Positions 18,598-29,151 of a stretch of 64,000 nt of DNA are shown piece by piece; within the stretch, counting starts at the first letter, position 1; every line of letters begins with the position of its first letter. The notes under the pieces were generated by a model. That model was given only the letters and a program-made list of their open reading frames with translations, was not told the origin of the DNA and searched no databases. A program made the position numbers and the translations under genes. Location: the NCBI GenBank assembly GCA_024704175.1, contig CP085629.1, forward strand, positions 3,286,001-3,350,000. The letters run 5' to 3'. Origin of the DNA: Paenibacillus sp. P25. GTDB lineage: Bacteria; Bacillota; Bacilli; Paenibacillales; NBRC-103111.

Positions 18598-19017
18598 CTA
18601 TTCCTGCCATGCCACCGGCTTATCCGGGATGACGCCATCGGTCTCCACCCATTGGCGGAGACTGCCCGCCTGGACTTGAATTACGATGAAATACAAATCG
18701 CCGGTACCGTTATTGCGCAGCGTGCGTTCGCCTTCAGGCGCAACGCGGACCGCCGTTCCTTCCTTGACATCAAAAATTTGCCCATCCACCTGGAATTGGC
18801 CCTGGCCGCCTATGAAAAGGTAGAGCTCCTCATTCTCGCGATGACTGTGGTAGAAAGGGACACCGCCTCCCTCCGGCGACTGGTTCAGTGAAACCTCCAT
18901 GCCGGTTAGGCCAAGCCTATCCTTCAGAAAGTACTTACCCGGGATGGGATCCTTTGTCATATTCAAAAGACCGCTAAAAGAACCTGCTTCCACCACACTA
19001 AAATTTGTTCCATTCAT
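18598..19017 (-). CDS. Cupin domain protein
   Basis: Intact, 139 residues from the ATG at 19017 (MNGTNFSVVEAGSF), preceded by AAGGGAAG. A single cupin barrel: PFYHSHRENEELYLFIGGQG is motif 1 with two His and Glu metal ligands; the second motif (GTAVRVAPEGERTLRNNG) lacks the usual His. It ends next to the DUF1904 gene, converging with it. A small-molecule-binding or sugar-isomerase-like role is possible but not assignable. Confidence 0.75.
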   Translation of the reverse strand: MNGTNFSVVEAGSFSGLLNMTKDPIPGKYFLKDRLGLTGMEVSLNQSPEGGGVPFYHSHRENEELYLFIGGQGQFQVDGQIFDVKEGTAVRVAPEGERTLRNNGTGDLYFIVIQVQAGSLRQWVETDGVIPDKPVAWQE

Positions 19018-19136
19018 TGATGAGCTTCCCTTCATTTGGAGTTTGTAAAGCATACGATTATTATAGAATAGTTTCATAAGCTGCATTTCTTATGAATTGC
19101 TTTCTTCTATTAACTCCAACTATTCTACAGGCAAGC

Positions 19137-20752
19137 TTATCTGCAAAGGCAACCGTGAAGTTTGCGGTAGTCCTGAGGGCCAATGGCCGCCGCTTTTTTG
19201 AACATTTTCGAGAAATGGGAGAAGTTGGTGTAGCCCACGGAAGCGGCGATGCTGCCGACCGGCAGGTTGGTCTTGGCCAGCATTTCTTTAGCCATGCCGA
19301 CCCGCTCCTGCAGCACGTATTCGGAAATCGTCAGACCCGTTTCTTTCTTGAACATCCGTGTCAAATAATCCGGATTCAAGTTCACATGGCTAGCGATATC
19401 CTCCCGCGAGATGTCTTCGCCAATATGCTGTGTGATGAACTGCTTCACTTTATCGACGGCGCTCCGGCTCTCGCCGGCGGTATGCAGCTGGCCCGACACC
19501 TCGTTCAGCACGACATTCACCCACTGCCTGAGATCCCCGACGGAGCGGGTGGCGGAGGAAGCTTGAATGGACCGCAGCGCCTCGGAGAAGACCTGGTGCG
19601 CCCGCGCCCCTCCGAATGCAGTACATGATGGATCATCTGCAGGAAATCCTCGTAAAAGCCGCGCAGAAGCTTCGCATCGAGCCGCTCCATCCGCTTCATG
19701 GCGTGCAGGTAGGAATCGATTTCCGCCGCCAGCGCCTGGGTGCAGCCGCATTTCAGCATCTCGGCCCAGCCGTTCATTTGGGGCAGCGGAATCGTATCAT
19801 ACGCCGGCTTTTGATCGCTCAGGAAGAAGGCCTTATTGGACTGCGTTACATTGCGGGCCTCCATGGCCGTCAGCGCGTCGAAGCGGTCCGGGATCTCCTC
19901 GATCGAGGACGGGCTCCCGATGTAACAGCATAGATCGCAGAAAAAATAGTGGTCGCAGGCGTCGATATATTCCTGAAATCCGGCGCCCAGCTTGCTTTTA
20001 TCCATCCCCGCCTCACAACCCGCCGTCAAGACGGCCAGAAGCGCTCCGTTCTTGACCTGAACGATCTGCCCCTTGTACTGCTGGATCACCGGAAGCTCCT
20101 CGAGCGAATTGCGGAGGGCATACTCCATGATCTTTTCTTCCCGCAGGGTAAGGCTTTTGTGCCAGCGCTGGACGCTGACCAGCACCGGCAGGAAGGTCAT
20201 GTCGCCATTGTAGGGAATGTTCTGCTTCGCGGCGATTTCCAGAATATGCTCTTTCCGGGAAGGGACGGACCGCTGAATCAGCTCCCGCCAGAACCGCTCG
20301 ATAAACAGGGGCTGATACGACTCCCAGAGCCGGTAGTAATGGTTGTACGTTTCTTTGAACCGGATCAAATCCCGCTCCTTTTCCCGCTTGGCTATCGCTT
20401 TGCGGACCGCCGTCTCGAGCTCGGGAAACCGGACGGGCTTCAGCATATAATCCAGGCTTCCGAGCTGAATCGCCTTCTGCGCATATTCGAATTCGGCGTG
20501 ACAGGTCAGGAAGAGCGACTCGGTTTCCGGCGAATGCTCCTTAACCCACGTGAGCAGCTCGAATCCGTTCCCTTCCGGCATCTCGATATCGCAGATCAGC
20601 ACATCGATCCGGTGCGCTCCGAACATTTCCTTCGCCTGCCGGATGTTATAGGCTTCATGAACCTGGGCAAATCCCATCTCTTCCCACGCCACGCCGGCTT
20701 TGATGCCGCGAACCGCATGAATTTCGTCATCCACAATAAGCAAGTGCAGCAT
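19137..20752 (-). CDS. Two-component response regulator, YesN/AraC type (one frameshift)
   Basis: About 538 residues. The receiver domain starts MLHLLIVDDE with acceptor Asp in VLICDIEMPEGNG and the switch residues in SLFLTCHAEFEY and YMLKPVRFPELE. A long linker is followed by a C-terminal AraC DNA-binding domain (ISREDIASHVNLNPDYLTRM, then VGSIAASVGYTNFSHFSKMF). The break at 19607-19610 (G4 on the coding strand where G5 fits) separates the two parts. The start overlaps the end of the kinase gene by 26 bases, behind AAGGAGG, so the pair is translationally coupled. Likely controls sugar uptake genes such as the adjacent binding protein. Confidence 0.88.
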
Positions 20753-22503
20753 CGGCTTCTCCTCCTTGAACCTCGTCCTTATCGGCATAGGGTATGAAAA
20801 TTTCCACGACGGCTCCTTGATCCGGCCCGTTGGAAAACGCTATCCGGGCTTCATCCCGGTACAGCAGACGCAATCGCCGCTGCACATTCCATATTCCGAT
20901 GTGCCGGCCTTCCCCACCGCCGATGTCCATCTCCAGCTGCAGCTTGGCCAGCACCTCTTCGGGGAAGCCCTTGCCCGTATCCCGAATCCGGATAAGCAGG
21001 CCGCTCCCCTGAGCCTCTTCGACGCCGATCGTGATCCGGATGGTTCTATCCATGCTGACCGCGTGCTTGATGGTGTTCTCGACAAAGGTCTGAATCACGA
21101 GCGGCGGTACGGCCTGCTCCATCAGACGTTCGGGAACGGAGAGTTCGTAGGTCAGATTTTCGGGAAAGCGCATCTCCTGGATCCGCAGGTAATTGAGTGT
21201 ATGCTCCATCTCATCCTTTAAGGTGACGAAGGTCAGATTGCTGCGAAACATAAACCGGAAATATTGGACGAGGCAGAGGGACATCTCCTGAATCAAGGCG
21301 AAATTTTTCACCACCGCCAGGTTATAAATGATATTCAGGGAATTTAAAAAGAAGTGCGGATTGATCTGCAGCTGCAGGTGCCTGAGCTCCGCCTTTTGGT
21401 GCTTCAGCTGTTCCTCCAGCACATTGATTTTCAGCTCCTGGATCTGCGAGATCATGCGGTTAAACGTATGATTCATCATCTCGAATTCCAGAACGGAGGT
21501 CCTGTGCGTCAGCCGGACGTCTAGGTTGCCGTCCTCGATCCTTCGCATCGCCGTCATGATCCGGTTGATCGGGGTCAGGACGGTTTTTCTCAGCAGGAAT
21601 AGAATAAATGGCAGCAGCACCAGAGCACCCAAAGAAATGAAAGACACGATGCGCCGCAGGAACGGAAGATTCTCCAGAATGACGCTGTCCGGAATGACCG
21701 CAACCAGGCTGAAATGCCCTTTCGCCGATTGTCCGCCGCTGACGAGAAATTGTTTGTTCGTGCCCGTCAATGTATAGTCCGTACCGGTATAGTTCAAGTC
21801 AATGCGGTTTTCCCGGATAAACGTACGGTTCGCCATCGCCTCGTAATGCTCCGTAGCCAAGAGCGCCGTGCCGTTCCGGCCGAAGTCGATCAAATTAAGC
21901 GGCACCATCAGCTTGTCGGCATTGACCCATGCGCCGATATAGATATTCCCGTATTTGATAACGCGGGTAATGTAATAGCGTTCCCCATCTGACGGACGAA
22001 CCACTCCTTGGCGTCGCTTTTCTCATCCGCCGTTTTGTCTTGAAAGATCTGCATAATGCCGTTCTCGACGGCTTCCTGTTCATCCATGTCGACCCGTTCC
22101 CCATGACCGTGAGTAAATCCCGGTTCGGCGCCGAATAGACGAAAAACATCTCCATCGGTTTGTTGTTCGGGAGGTCCTTCAGCAGCTTGTTGTTCAATTG
22201 AATCTTGGTAAAAGAATACTGGTCACTGTTCTCCTCCCTCGGGCTCTCCAGCACAAGCAGTCCGGTCTCCTGGGCTGCGATCGTGTACAGATATTTGTCC
22301 ACCTCATCCAAGTTCCGGTCGATCTGCTTCATATACAGGCTGATCAAATTTTTATTCGACTGGGCTACCTGGTTGCGCACAACCCCAATCGCATAGAGAT
22401 TGTTGTAGATCATAAAAGCCACAAGAGGGATGACCATGAGCAGCAGTCCGAAAATCAGCTTGAAGCGCAGCGAATGGAACGCGGTCGGAAACCGAAGGTT
22501 CAT
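20727..22503 (-). CDS. Sensor histidine kinase, YesM/LytS type (two frameshifts)
   Basis: About 592 residues. Two membrane segments (FKLIFGLLLMVIPLVAFMIY; ISLGALVLLPFILFLL) enclose an extracytoplasmic Cache-like sensor. A HAMP domain follows, then the His_kinase module with phospho-acceptor in LQINPHFFLNSLNIIYNLAV, an N-box (IQTFVENTIKHAV) and a G-box (IRDTGKGFPEEV). Breaks at 22093-22095 (G3, G4 expected) and near 22003 affect the sensor part. The ATG at 22503 follows GGGGAGG. A consensus cre site lies upstream at 22615-22628, so CcpA control of the kinase/regulator pair is likely. Confidence 0.88.
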
Positions 22504-22614
22504 GATGGCGGGCCTCCCCTGTAATGGACATCAAGGTGTTTAACCGCAGCTTCCTGCGGCAGATCTATATAGGCTAGAATATAGTAGAGCGGGACGGCTT
22601 AGCAACATTTATAT

Positions 22615-22628
22615 TGTAAACGCTGTCA
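22615..22628. promoter_or_regulatory. Catabolite-responsive element (cre), exact consensus
   Basis: TGTAAACGCTGTCA matches TGWNANCGNTNWCA in all positions. It lies 112 bases upstream of the YesM-type kinase gene start, near its likely promoter. Confidence 0.7.
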
Positions 22629-22695
22629 TTAGCATCGTTCTATAACGATTCCGACTTTGGCTTGACGGGATTGCGACCTGAGGAAAAAGTAACAC

Positions 22696-22724
22696 CAAAA
22701 AACCGGCCGCTCCCGGCCGGTTCC
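22696..22724 (-). terminator. Terminator after the substrate-binding protein gene
   Basis: ACCGGCCG/CGGCCGGT stem with loop CTCC, followed on the minus strand by six T. It separates the binding-protein gene from the kinase operon. Confidence 0.75.
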
Positions 22725-22738
22725 CTGTGGCTCGTATG

Positions 22739-24067
22739 CTATTTGGCTTTCGCATCCTGAATGCGTTTGTTCGCGTCCTCCTCGGCGGTGCGCAGCGCGG
22801 TGTTGATATCGCCGGTGTCCATGGCGGCCCCCACCGCTTTCGTATAGGGGGATTCCAGGGACGGGTCGTAAATGGATTTGTACGGAATCGGAGCGAACTG
22901 GTTATAAAATACCGCTTTCAGATTTTTATCCTTATAGCGGCTCTCCTGTCCGAACGCCTTGCGGATCTCCTCGTTCTTCAGCACCGTCATGACGCCCATC
23001 TTGGACAGCCGCAGCTGCGCTTCCTCGGATAACAAATATTTGATGATCTCCATGACTTCCTCTTTGTGCCTGCTGTTCGTGGTTACGCTGAAATAAGTCG
23101 GGTAGCCTTGAGAGCCGACGCCCGGCTGATCCTTGAAGGTCGGCGGCGCCACCAGATCCCAGTTCATCGTTTCGAAGCTCTTCTCCACCAGCATGCTGGA
23201 AGATAAGAGGGCAAAGGTCGCGACCTCCTGCGTCTTGAAAAACTCATTCGTATAAGGGCCGGCCTGCCGCCGCGCAGCCACAAAATCCTTATAGCCGCCG
23301 GCCAGCTGCGGAGCGACAAAGACGGTCTCGATGAACTTTTTCCAGGACTCGCTGTTGATCGTCGCTTTCTCCGTCTTGGCGTCCACGTACGGCAGGGAGA
23401 GCTGGTTCATCCGGAACACGTGGGTTCCCGAGGTGGCGTAGCCGACATACTGCTTGTTGGTGCCGTCGGTGTGAATGATTTTCTTCATCAGCTCGGTGAA
23501 TTCGTCCCAGGTCATCCCGTCCTTCGGGTACGGCGCGCCGGACTTGTCGAAGATGTCCTTGTTATAATAGAGCACCACGTTATTGTTAAAAACAGGCACG
23601 CCGTACATCTTGCCGCCGGCCAGCTGCTTCATGGCATCGACGACGCTCGGCTCGAAGTCGCCGAAGTCAAGATTGCTTCGCTTGATCAAATCGGTCATGT
23701 CGTACTGGAGACTGTTGCCGAGCAGTCCCCCGGTCAGAAAACTGATCGAATCGAAATACATGTCCATCGGCTCGCCGGCGACCATCATTTCCTTGATGCC
23801 GTACTGCTTCGTAGAGGGCACGTACTTGATGCTGTAGTTAGGAAATTTTTGCTTCAGCATGTTCCCGAAGCGCTGGTCCCAGCTCTCGACCGAATCGCCG
23901 CTCGTGGAAACGACCGTAATTTCGACGGGCTCGCCGCTTTTCGCCTCCGGCTTTGGGGTGGAGCCCTCCGGCCCTCCGCCGCTCCCCCGCTCCGCCGCCG
24001 CTGCAGGAAACGGTAAGGGCCGCGGCAAGCGCCAGCGCAACACTTACACCTATGTACTTTTTGACCA
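22739..24067 (-). CDS. ABC transporter substrate-binding lipoprotein (one frameshift), no adjacent permeases
   Basis: About 442 residues. The start at 24067 (MVKKYIGVSVALAL) follows GGGAGG; the lipobox is ALTVSC. A Gly-rich linker contains the break at 23984-23988 (G5 where G4 fits). The mature part is a family 1 sugar-binding protein: VSTSGDSVESWDQRFGNMLK, GKMYGVPVFNNNVVLYYNKD, MTWDEFTELMKKI, and a tail NLKAVFYNQFAPIPYKSIYD that closely parallels the protein at 35274-36587. No permease gene is next to it. Neighbours are the YesM/YesN system and a divergent AraC gene. It may serve as a ligand sensor partner or use permeases elsewhere. Confidence 0.85.
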
Positions 24068-24114
24068 TAATCATCCTCCCTTGTCAGGTGAGATAGAAGA
24101 GATTCGCACTCTTT

Positions 24115-24128
24115 TGCTAGCGCTTACA
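24115..24128. promoter_or_regulatory. cre-like site between binding-protein and AraC genes
   Basis: TGCTAGCGCTTACA; the opposite strand reads TGTAAGCGCTAGCA, 13 of 14 consensus positions. It lies 48 bases upstream of the binding-protein start and 63 upstream of the divergent AraC gene. Confidence 0.55.
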
Positions 24129-24190
24129 CATTTTTGCAATCGATTGATTTCCCCTATTTTCCGGTATAAGATACTGCTTGAGAGGGGGAA

Positions 24191-25052
24191 ATGGACGTGG
24201 CCGAATCCTATCTGCTTGCCGAGAAGGAAAACCTGACGACCATACCCGGAAAGCTCATCTCCGGGCACTACAAGCAGTCTTACGGTTATCGCGTAAAACG
24301 GACGCACGGGACGAAGGATTATTACTTCACCCTTACGCTGTCCGGCCAGGGCTGGTTTTACAACGGCGAAGCCTACTGCCGCTGCAGCAAGGGGGATGTA
24401 ACGGTGATCACGCCGGGAACCCCGCATTATTATGCAACGGCCGAGAATTCGCGCTGGGAGTTTTATTGGTGCCATTTTGTCCCCCGGGAGCATTGGAGTC
24501 CGCCGCTGCAGCTTCCCGAAGAAATCAAAGGCATCCGGCAGGTACGGCTGGGGGATGACGGAATCCTGGGCCGGATCGGAGCGGCCTTCGCCAGTCTGAT
24601 CGAATATAACGCGGAAAGCGACGCTTTCTCGGAGAGACTTGCCGTGAATGCGCTGGAGGAAATGCTGCTGCTGCTGTCCAGAAGCACCGCAAGGGCGGTC
24701 CGCCCGCTGGATCCCCGCATCGAACAGGCGGTCTTTCTGCTCTCGCAGCAGTTCAAGGAGCCGCTTACCGTTCCCCGTCTGGCCGCTCAGCTGAACCTGT
24801 CTCCTTCGCGGTTCGCCCATTTGTTCAAGGAGCAGACGGGAGAAGCGGTGATGGAAATGCTGATCAAGATCCGGCTCCGGCATGCCAAGCGGCTGCTCGA
24901 TACGACGAAGGCCGCCGGTGGCGGAAATCGCCGCTGAAGCCGGGTTCAACAATCCGTTTTATTTCACCCGGCAGTTCACGGCCTTCTACGGCTGTCCGCC
25001 GTCGCTGTACCGGAAGCAGAAGCCGGAGGCGGCAAAGACCGGCCTTCTCTGA
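24191..25052 (+). CDS. AraC-family regulator with cupin sensor (one frameshift)
   Basis: About 286 residues. An N-terminal AraC-binding cupin (KDYYFTLTLSGQGWFYNGEA, then ITPGTPHYYAT) is followed by two helix-turn-helix motifs: LTVPRLAAQLNLSPSRFAHL and, in the next frame, PVAEIAAEAGFNNPFYFTRQ. The end is PPSLYRKQKPEAAKTGLL. The break lies near 24917 (one C too many in GCCGCC). The ribosome-binding site AGGGGG fits a GTG at 24197 slightly better than the ATG at 24191. Divergent from the binding-protein gene, with a shared cre-like site; probably its specific regulator. Confidence 0.82.
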
Positions 25053-25068
25053 CCGGCTGCAGCCGAGG

Positions 25069-26326
25069 CTACAGCTTCACCTCTCCGCCGGGATACAGCG
25101 TCGAGCTGTACAGCCGCTTGCTCTGGGGAAGCGGCCTCGCCCCCGGCTTCGCCGCCAGCCCCAGCTCGCGGCTGGAGTAGATCGCAGCCGTCTCGCGGTT
25201 GTAAATCACGACCTGCTCCAGGCCCGTGCCCAGCAAGTCTGCATGCACGACGTAGCCGTCCATCGGAAACGTGACCGCCGGCCGCATCTCTCCGTCGTAC
25301 AGGGCAGGCGTTACGCCTCCGCCCCGGCGGTAGGCCAGAATATAATCGAGCGGCCCGTCGTCCCAGCCGCTCACCGGCTCGATAATCGTCAGCCAGCCTT
25401 TGGTGGTACGGTTTTCCTTCCAGATCTCCGTACCGCCGCCGTCCAGAAGGAAGAGCCCGTCCCGGCCGTTCTCATTGCCGCGCACGATGCGGTCGAGGCC
25501 GGCGACCTGCAGCCCGGGCGAATCGGCGCGGAACCGGCCGAGTGCGACGTGCTGGGACTCGATGCTGTCCTCGTATCGCCACAGCTCCGTCCCGTACCGG
25601 TCGTACATCACCGTGACAGTCGCCGCCGATCACAATCTCGGGCAGGCCGTCCCCGTTGACATCGCCCACCCAGATGCAATCCGCATGATCCTCCAGATCG
25701 CGGCAGGACCAGAGCCTGCGTCCATCGTGATCCAGCAGATCGTACCCCGCCATCACCTCGTCCATTCCATCGCCATCCAGATCGTAGACCCATGGAAAAT
25801 GCCCTGGGTTGCCTTCATGCGTCCATAAGAGCTTGAAATCCCGATCAAGCGCCCAGACCCGCTTGTAGCGGTCCTTCAGCAGCAGATCGCGCGGCCTTTC
25901 GCCCCCGGTCAGGTTGGCGATGATAATGCAATCGTGCGCTTCCGGATGGGGCGACTCATGCGTCTGCTTCAGCGCGCCGGTGCGCCCGTCATAGACCCGG
26001 AACTGCTTCTCCATCACGCAGAGCACCTCGAGATCATCGTCCCCGTCCCAGTCGTACAGCTGTACAGGGTAATCGGAGCCCGGACCGCCCGGCTTCGGAT
26101 CGGGTTTCCCGATCTGCCACAGCATCCGTCCCTCCAAATCGTAAGCCGTCATGCACTGCACCTGATGCGGCACGTACCGGTCATCGATTCCTCCATCCGG
26201 CTGGACCAGTACGAGCTCCATCCGCCCGTCCCCGTCCAGATCGCCCAGCAGCATTTTACAGCCCAGGCCTGCGGCGGTGATATCGATCTTCCCCAATAAA
26301 TAAGGCTCCAGTCCCCGCTCTGTCAT
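25069..26326 (-). CDS. FG-GAP/VCBS beta-propeller protein resembling rhamnogalacturonan lyase (PL11) repeats (one frameshift)
   Basis: About 418 residues. Calcium-binding FG-GAP-like loops recur: LGDLDGDGRMELVLVQ, LYDWDGDDDLEVLCV, VYDLDGDGMDEVMAGYD, VGDVNGDGLPEIVIGG. They are interleaved with blades such as GRMLWQIGKPD and TELWRYEDSIESQHVALG. This matches the propeller of rhamnogalacturonan lyases, but there is no signal peptide and it is shorter than secreted PL11 enzymes (about 600 residues). Frame change near 25617. The start at 26326 follows AGAGGGG. A cytoplasmic lyase-like enzyme or binding protein for pectic oligosaccharides is possible; catalysis is unproven. Confidence 0.65.
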
Positions 26327-26603
26327 TTGCAATCCCCTCTTCCGTCGGTGTTTACCCGTTGTCAATGTCATCTTAAAGGAAAACCGGCCGGCGTTACATA
26401 TCCGATTCTGCTAAGTTTCACTCGTATTCTGCTGCATTTCGCATAGGAGTAGAGTTAAACGAAGCCTAGCGTAATTTGTTAGAAAAGCATTAAGACCTCT
26501 TTTCAAAAACGAGAGATTCTCCTAAAATAAATCTAATACATGTATGATATGGTTGTTTCATATAAACCTATAATGACTACATCAGGACAGGAGCAATCTT
26601 CTC
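26327..26603. other. AT-rich divergent intergenic region
   Basis: A 277-base spacer between the divergent FG-GAP and phosphodiesterase genes, noticeably richer in A and T than its surroundings. It must hold both promoters; I see no decisive -35/-10 pair or operator. Confidence 0.4.
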
Positions 26604-27451
26604 ATGCACAAAGCGCTTCTCGTGTTCACCCTGCTCATCGCCGGCAACTTGGCCGCCGTTCCTTCGATCACCGGCGATTTGTCGTCCGTCGTCTCCTCTC
26701 CTGTTGCGCATGCGGACAACTACAGCCTTGTGACGGCGCACCGCGGCGCTCCGGGGCCGCCCCGGAGAACACGCTCAGCTCCATGCGCAAAGCCATGGAA
26801 GACGGTGCAGGATACGGCGAACTCGACGTACAGGAAACCGCCGACGGCGTGGTGGTGCTGATGCACGATGATAACGCCCGCAGAACGACGGGCATCGATA
26901 AAAACATGTGGGAGGTTGACTCCCGTGAGCTGATGCAGGCCAGTGCGGGCCGGTGGTTCGGGAAAGCGTTCGAATCCGAGAGAGTGCCGACGCTCGATCA
27001 GGTGATCCGCGAGGTAAAGGGCCGTATGAAGCTTAATATTGAGCTGAAAAACAACGGTCATCAAAAGCGGCTCGCGGAAAAAACGGTGCAAATCATCGAG
27101 CGCAACGGCTTTACGAAGGACTGCACGGTCACGTCCTTCGACGGTGCGCCGCTGGCCAAAGTGAAGCGGATCAATAAGGAGATTAAAACCGGCCTCATCG
27201 TCGGCGAGAAGCCGAAGCATCTGGAGGGCTTGTTTACGAATAAAGATTACGAGGTTCTGAGCACGGCGTATCCTTTGATCGACGACAATTTTATGCATCT
27301 GGCCGCGCAGCATAACAAAGAGGTGTATGCCTGGACCGTCAACGATCCCGCATTAATGGACCGGATGCTCGATTACGGCGTGGACAGTGTGATTACGAAC
27401 TATCCGGAGAAGCTGATACGCGTGATCAAGAAGCGGCAACAGAAGATTTAA
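26604..27451 (+). CDS. Secreted glycerophosphodiester phosphodiesterase, GlpQ-like (one frameshift)
   Basis: About 282 residues. The start at 26604 (MHKALLVFTLLIAG) follows ACAGGAG; a signal peptide ends near VAHADNY. Catalytic GDPD motifs are VTAHRGAPG then APENTLSSMRKAMEDGAGY (His, Arg, Glu) and VVVLMHDDNARRTTG (metal and acid/base). The tail YAWTVNDPALMDRMLDYGVD then SVITNYPEKL is standard. The break at 26753-26756 (G4 where G5 fits) falls inside the first motif. It hydrolyses glycerophosphodiesters such as teichoic-acid or phospholipid breakdown products outside the cell. Confidence 0.88.
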
Positions 27452-27467
27452 CGTGACAGATAAAGCG

Positions 27468-27503
27468 GAAAAACGCATGGGCCGGCGCCCATGCGTTTTC
27501 GTT
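27468..27503. terminator. Bidirectional terminator between phosphodiesterase and rpiA
   Basis: AAAACGCATGGGC/GCCCATGCGTTTT with a short loop; A and T runs on both sides suit both converging genes. Confidence 0.85.
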
Positions 27504-27505
27504 TT

Positions 27506-28170
27506 CTAACGGGAAATGATCTCCGCACCCTGGTCCGTTCCGATCACGGCCGTATCCGCCATCCCGACGAAGAGCCCCGTCTCCACCACGCCGGTAATCG
27601 ACTTCAGCTCCCGGTTCAGCTCGGCGGGACTTCCGATCATCCCGAAATTGCAATCCAGGATGAAGTTGCCGTTATCCGTTAAGTAGGTGCCGTGTTCCGC
27701 TTGTCTTAACCGGGGCTCACAGCCGAGCCGGGCAACTCTGCGGGCAGTCACCTCCCAGGCGAAGGGCACGACCTCCACTGGCAGCAGGAAAGCCCCCAGC
27801 TGCGCCACCCTCTTGGAGTCATCCGCCACGATGATCAGACGGCGGGATGCGGACGCGACCATTTTTTCGCGGAACAGCGCTCCCCTCCGCCCTTGATCAA
27901 ATTCATCCGGTGGTCGATTTCATCGGCTCCGTCGATCGTCAGGTCCAAAGGCTCCGCATCGGCTAAAGGCACCAGGGGGATGCCGAGCTCGGCGACCAGC
28001 TCTCTCGTCCTCTCCGAAGTGGGGACCCCGCGGATGACTAGGCCTTCCTTAACCCGCTCCCCCAGCTTCCGTATCGTCCAATACACCGTACTGCCCGTAC
28101 CGAGCCCGATCGTCATGCCCGGCTCGACATAATCCGCCGCCCGTTCGCCGGCAATCCGCTTCTTGTCCAT
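27506..28170 (-). CDS. rpiA: Ribose-5-phosphate isomerase A (one frameshift)
   Basis: About 222 residues, the normal RpiA length. Motifs: GMTIGLGTGSTVYWTI (phosphate loop), LDLTIDGADEIDHRMNLIKG (catalytic Asp pair), then GGALFREKMVA and LIIVADDSKRV, and a conserved tail GMIGSPAELNRELKSITGVV then ETGLFVGMADTAVIG. The break at 27882-27885 (G4 where G5 fits) lies between IKGGG and ALFREK, in the active site, so this copy as written could not work. It interconverts ribose-5-phosphate and ribulose-5-phosphate in the pentose phosphate pathway. The ATG at 28170 follows GGAGGGACGGAAC. Confidence 0.93.
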
Positions 28171-28248
28171 GTTCCGTCCCTCCTCAGGTATTCGCCGCTG
28201 TAAGGTCACACGGTCGCCGCCTCTATTCCATTTTACCCATTCCTAAAG

Positions 28249-29007
28249 TTATAACCGTTCGGTCAATCTCCAGCCTTGGCCTTCAACGAACTGAAAGGTG
28301 ACCTTCCGGGTCGAATCGGGAACATCCTTCCCATCGCCGTACGGCACCTTGAACTCCACCTCCGCCCTGCCGCCGTCCTCCTTCTTGGAAAGAACCACGG
28401 CCTTATCCCAGGACAGCATCGTTCCGCCGCCGACCGGCATCATGTACAGCTTGCCGCCGAGCTCCCTAATCTTCAAATCGGCGATGAGCTGATCCGTATA
28501 TTCAGGCGTGAACGTTTCTTGCAGATACTGCTTCAGCTCCTGCACGGAGTTGAAGCCGCACAAGGAATCGAGCGGGGAGGCCGCTCCCTCGACCTGAACC
28601 GATTGATGGGTGCAGGTTTCCCGCCCCTCCCTGGAAAGACCGCCATTCACAATCCGGTAATACCTGCGGTAATCGGATACGAGCTGAAGCGCTTGTTCAT
28701 CCGTGATTGCTACTGTACCGATATAGACGCTATGGTTGCTCCCATCCCAAAACACCTGCTGATTCAGCGCCTGGGCTACCGCCCGGACCGGCAAATAAGC
28801 GGTGCCGTCGTAGACGAAAGGCTCCACTTTCTTCCCGTCCGTATCCACCGGCGTGATCGGTCGCCCGTTGACCACGATCCGGATATCGTTATATACCGCC
28901 GTGATCGATTGCGACACCGGCCCTGCAAAAGCGGCGCCTGCGCTCATGATCGTCACGGCGGCCGCCGCGCCGACAATAAATCCTTTTATTTTATCAGCCG
29001 AAACCAT
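28249..29007 (-). CDS. Secreted stalk-domain protein (copper amine oxidase N-terminal-like) with possible IseA-like C-terminus
   Basis: Intact, 252 residues from the ATG at 29007, seven bases after GGGAGG. The signal peptide runs GFIVGAAAAVTIMSAGAAFA. A stalk domain follows: IRIVVNGRPITPVDTDGKK, then GTAYLPVRAVAQALNQQVFW. The C-terminal 130 residues (ALQLVSDYRRYYRIVNGGLS through VTFQFVEGQGWRLTERL) resemble inhibitor-type IseA/YoeB domains that restrain cell-wall DL-endopeptidases; that assignment is tentative. Exported and probably wall-associated. Confidence 0.7.
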   Translation of the reverse strand: MVSADKIKGFIVGAAAAVTIMSAGAAFAGPVSQSITAVYNDIRIVVNGRPITPVDTDGKKVEPFVYDGTAYLPVRAVAQALNQQVFWDGSNHSVYIGTVAITDEQALQLVSDYRRYYRIVNGGLSREGRETCTHQSVQVEGAASPLDSLCGFNSVQELKQYLQETFTPEYTDQLIADLKIRELGGKLYMMPVGGGTMLSWDKAVVLSKKEDGGRAEVEFKVPYGDGKDVPDSTRKVTFQFVEGQGWRLTERL

Positions 29008-29151
29008 AGCATGTCCTCCCGTTCCCGAATCAAAAGCCCAAAAAAACAGGGCCTGAAAGTGAATTTCAGCCCTTTCATTATAAGTATACCGGCGCCCGTT
29101 TGTAAATTGTGGAAAACCGGCGGTGTAGCCGGACGGGTTGTGCCGCACAGC

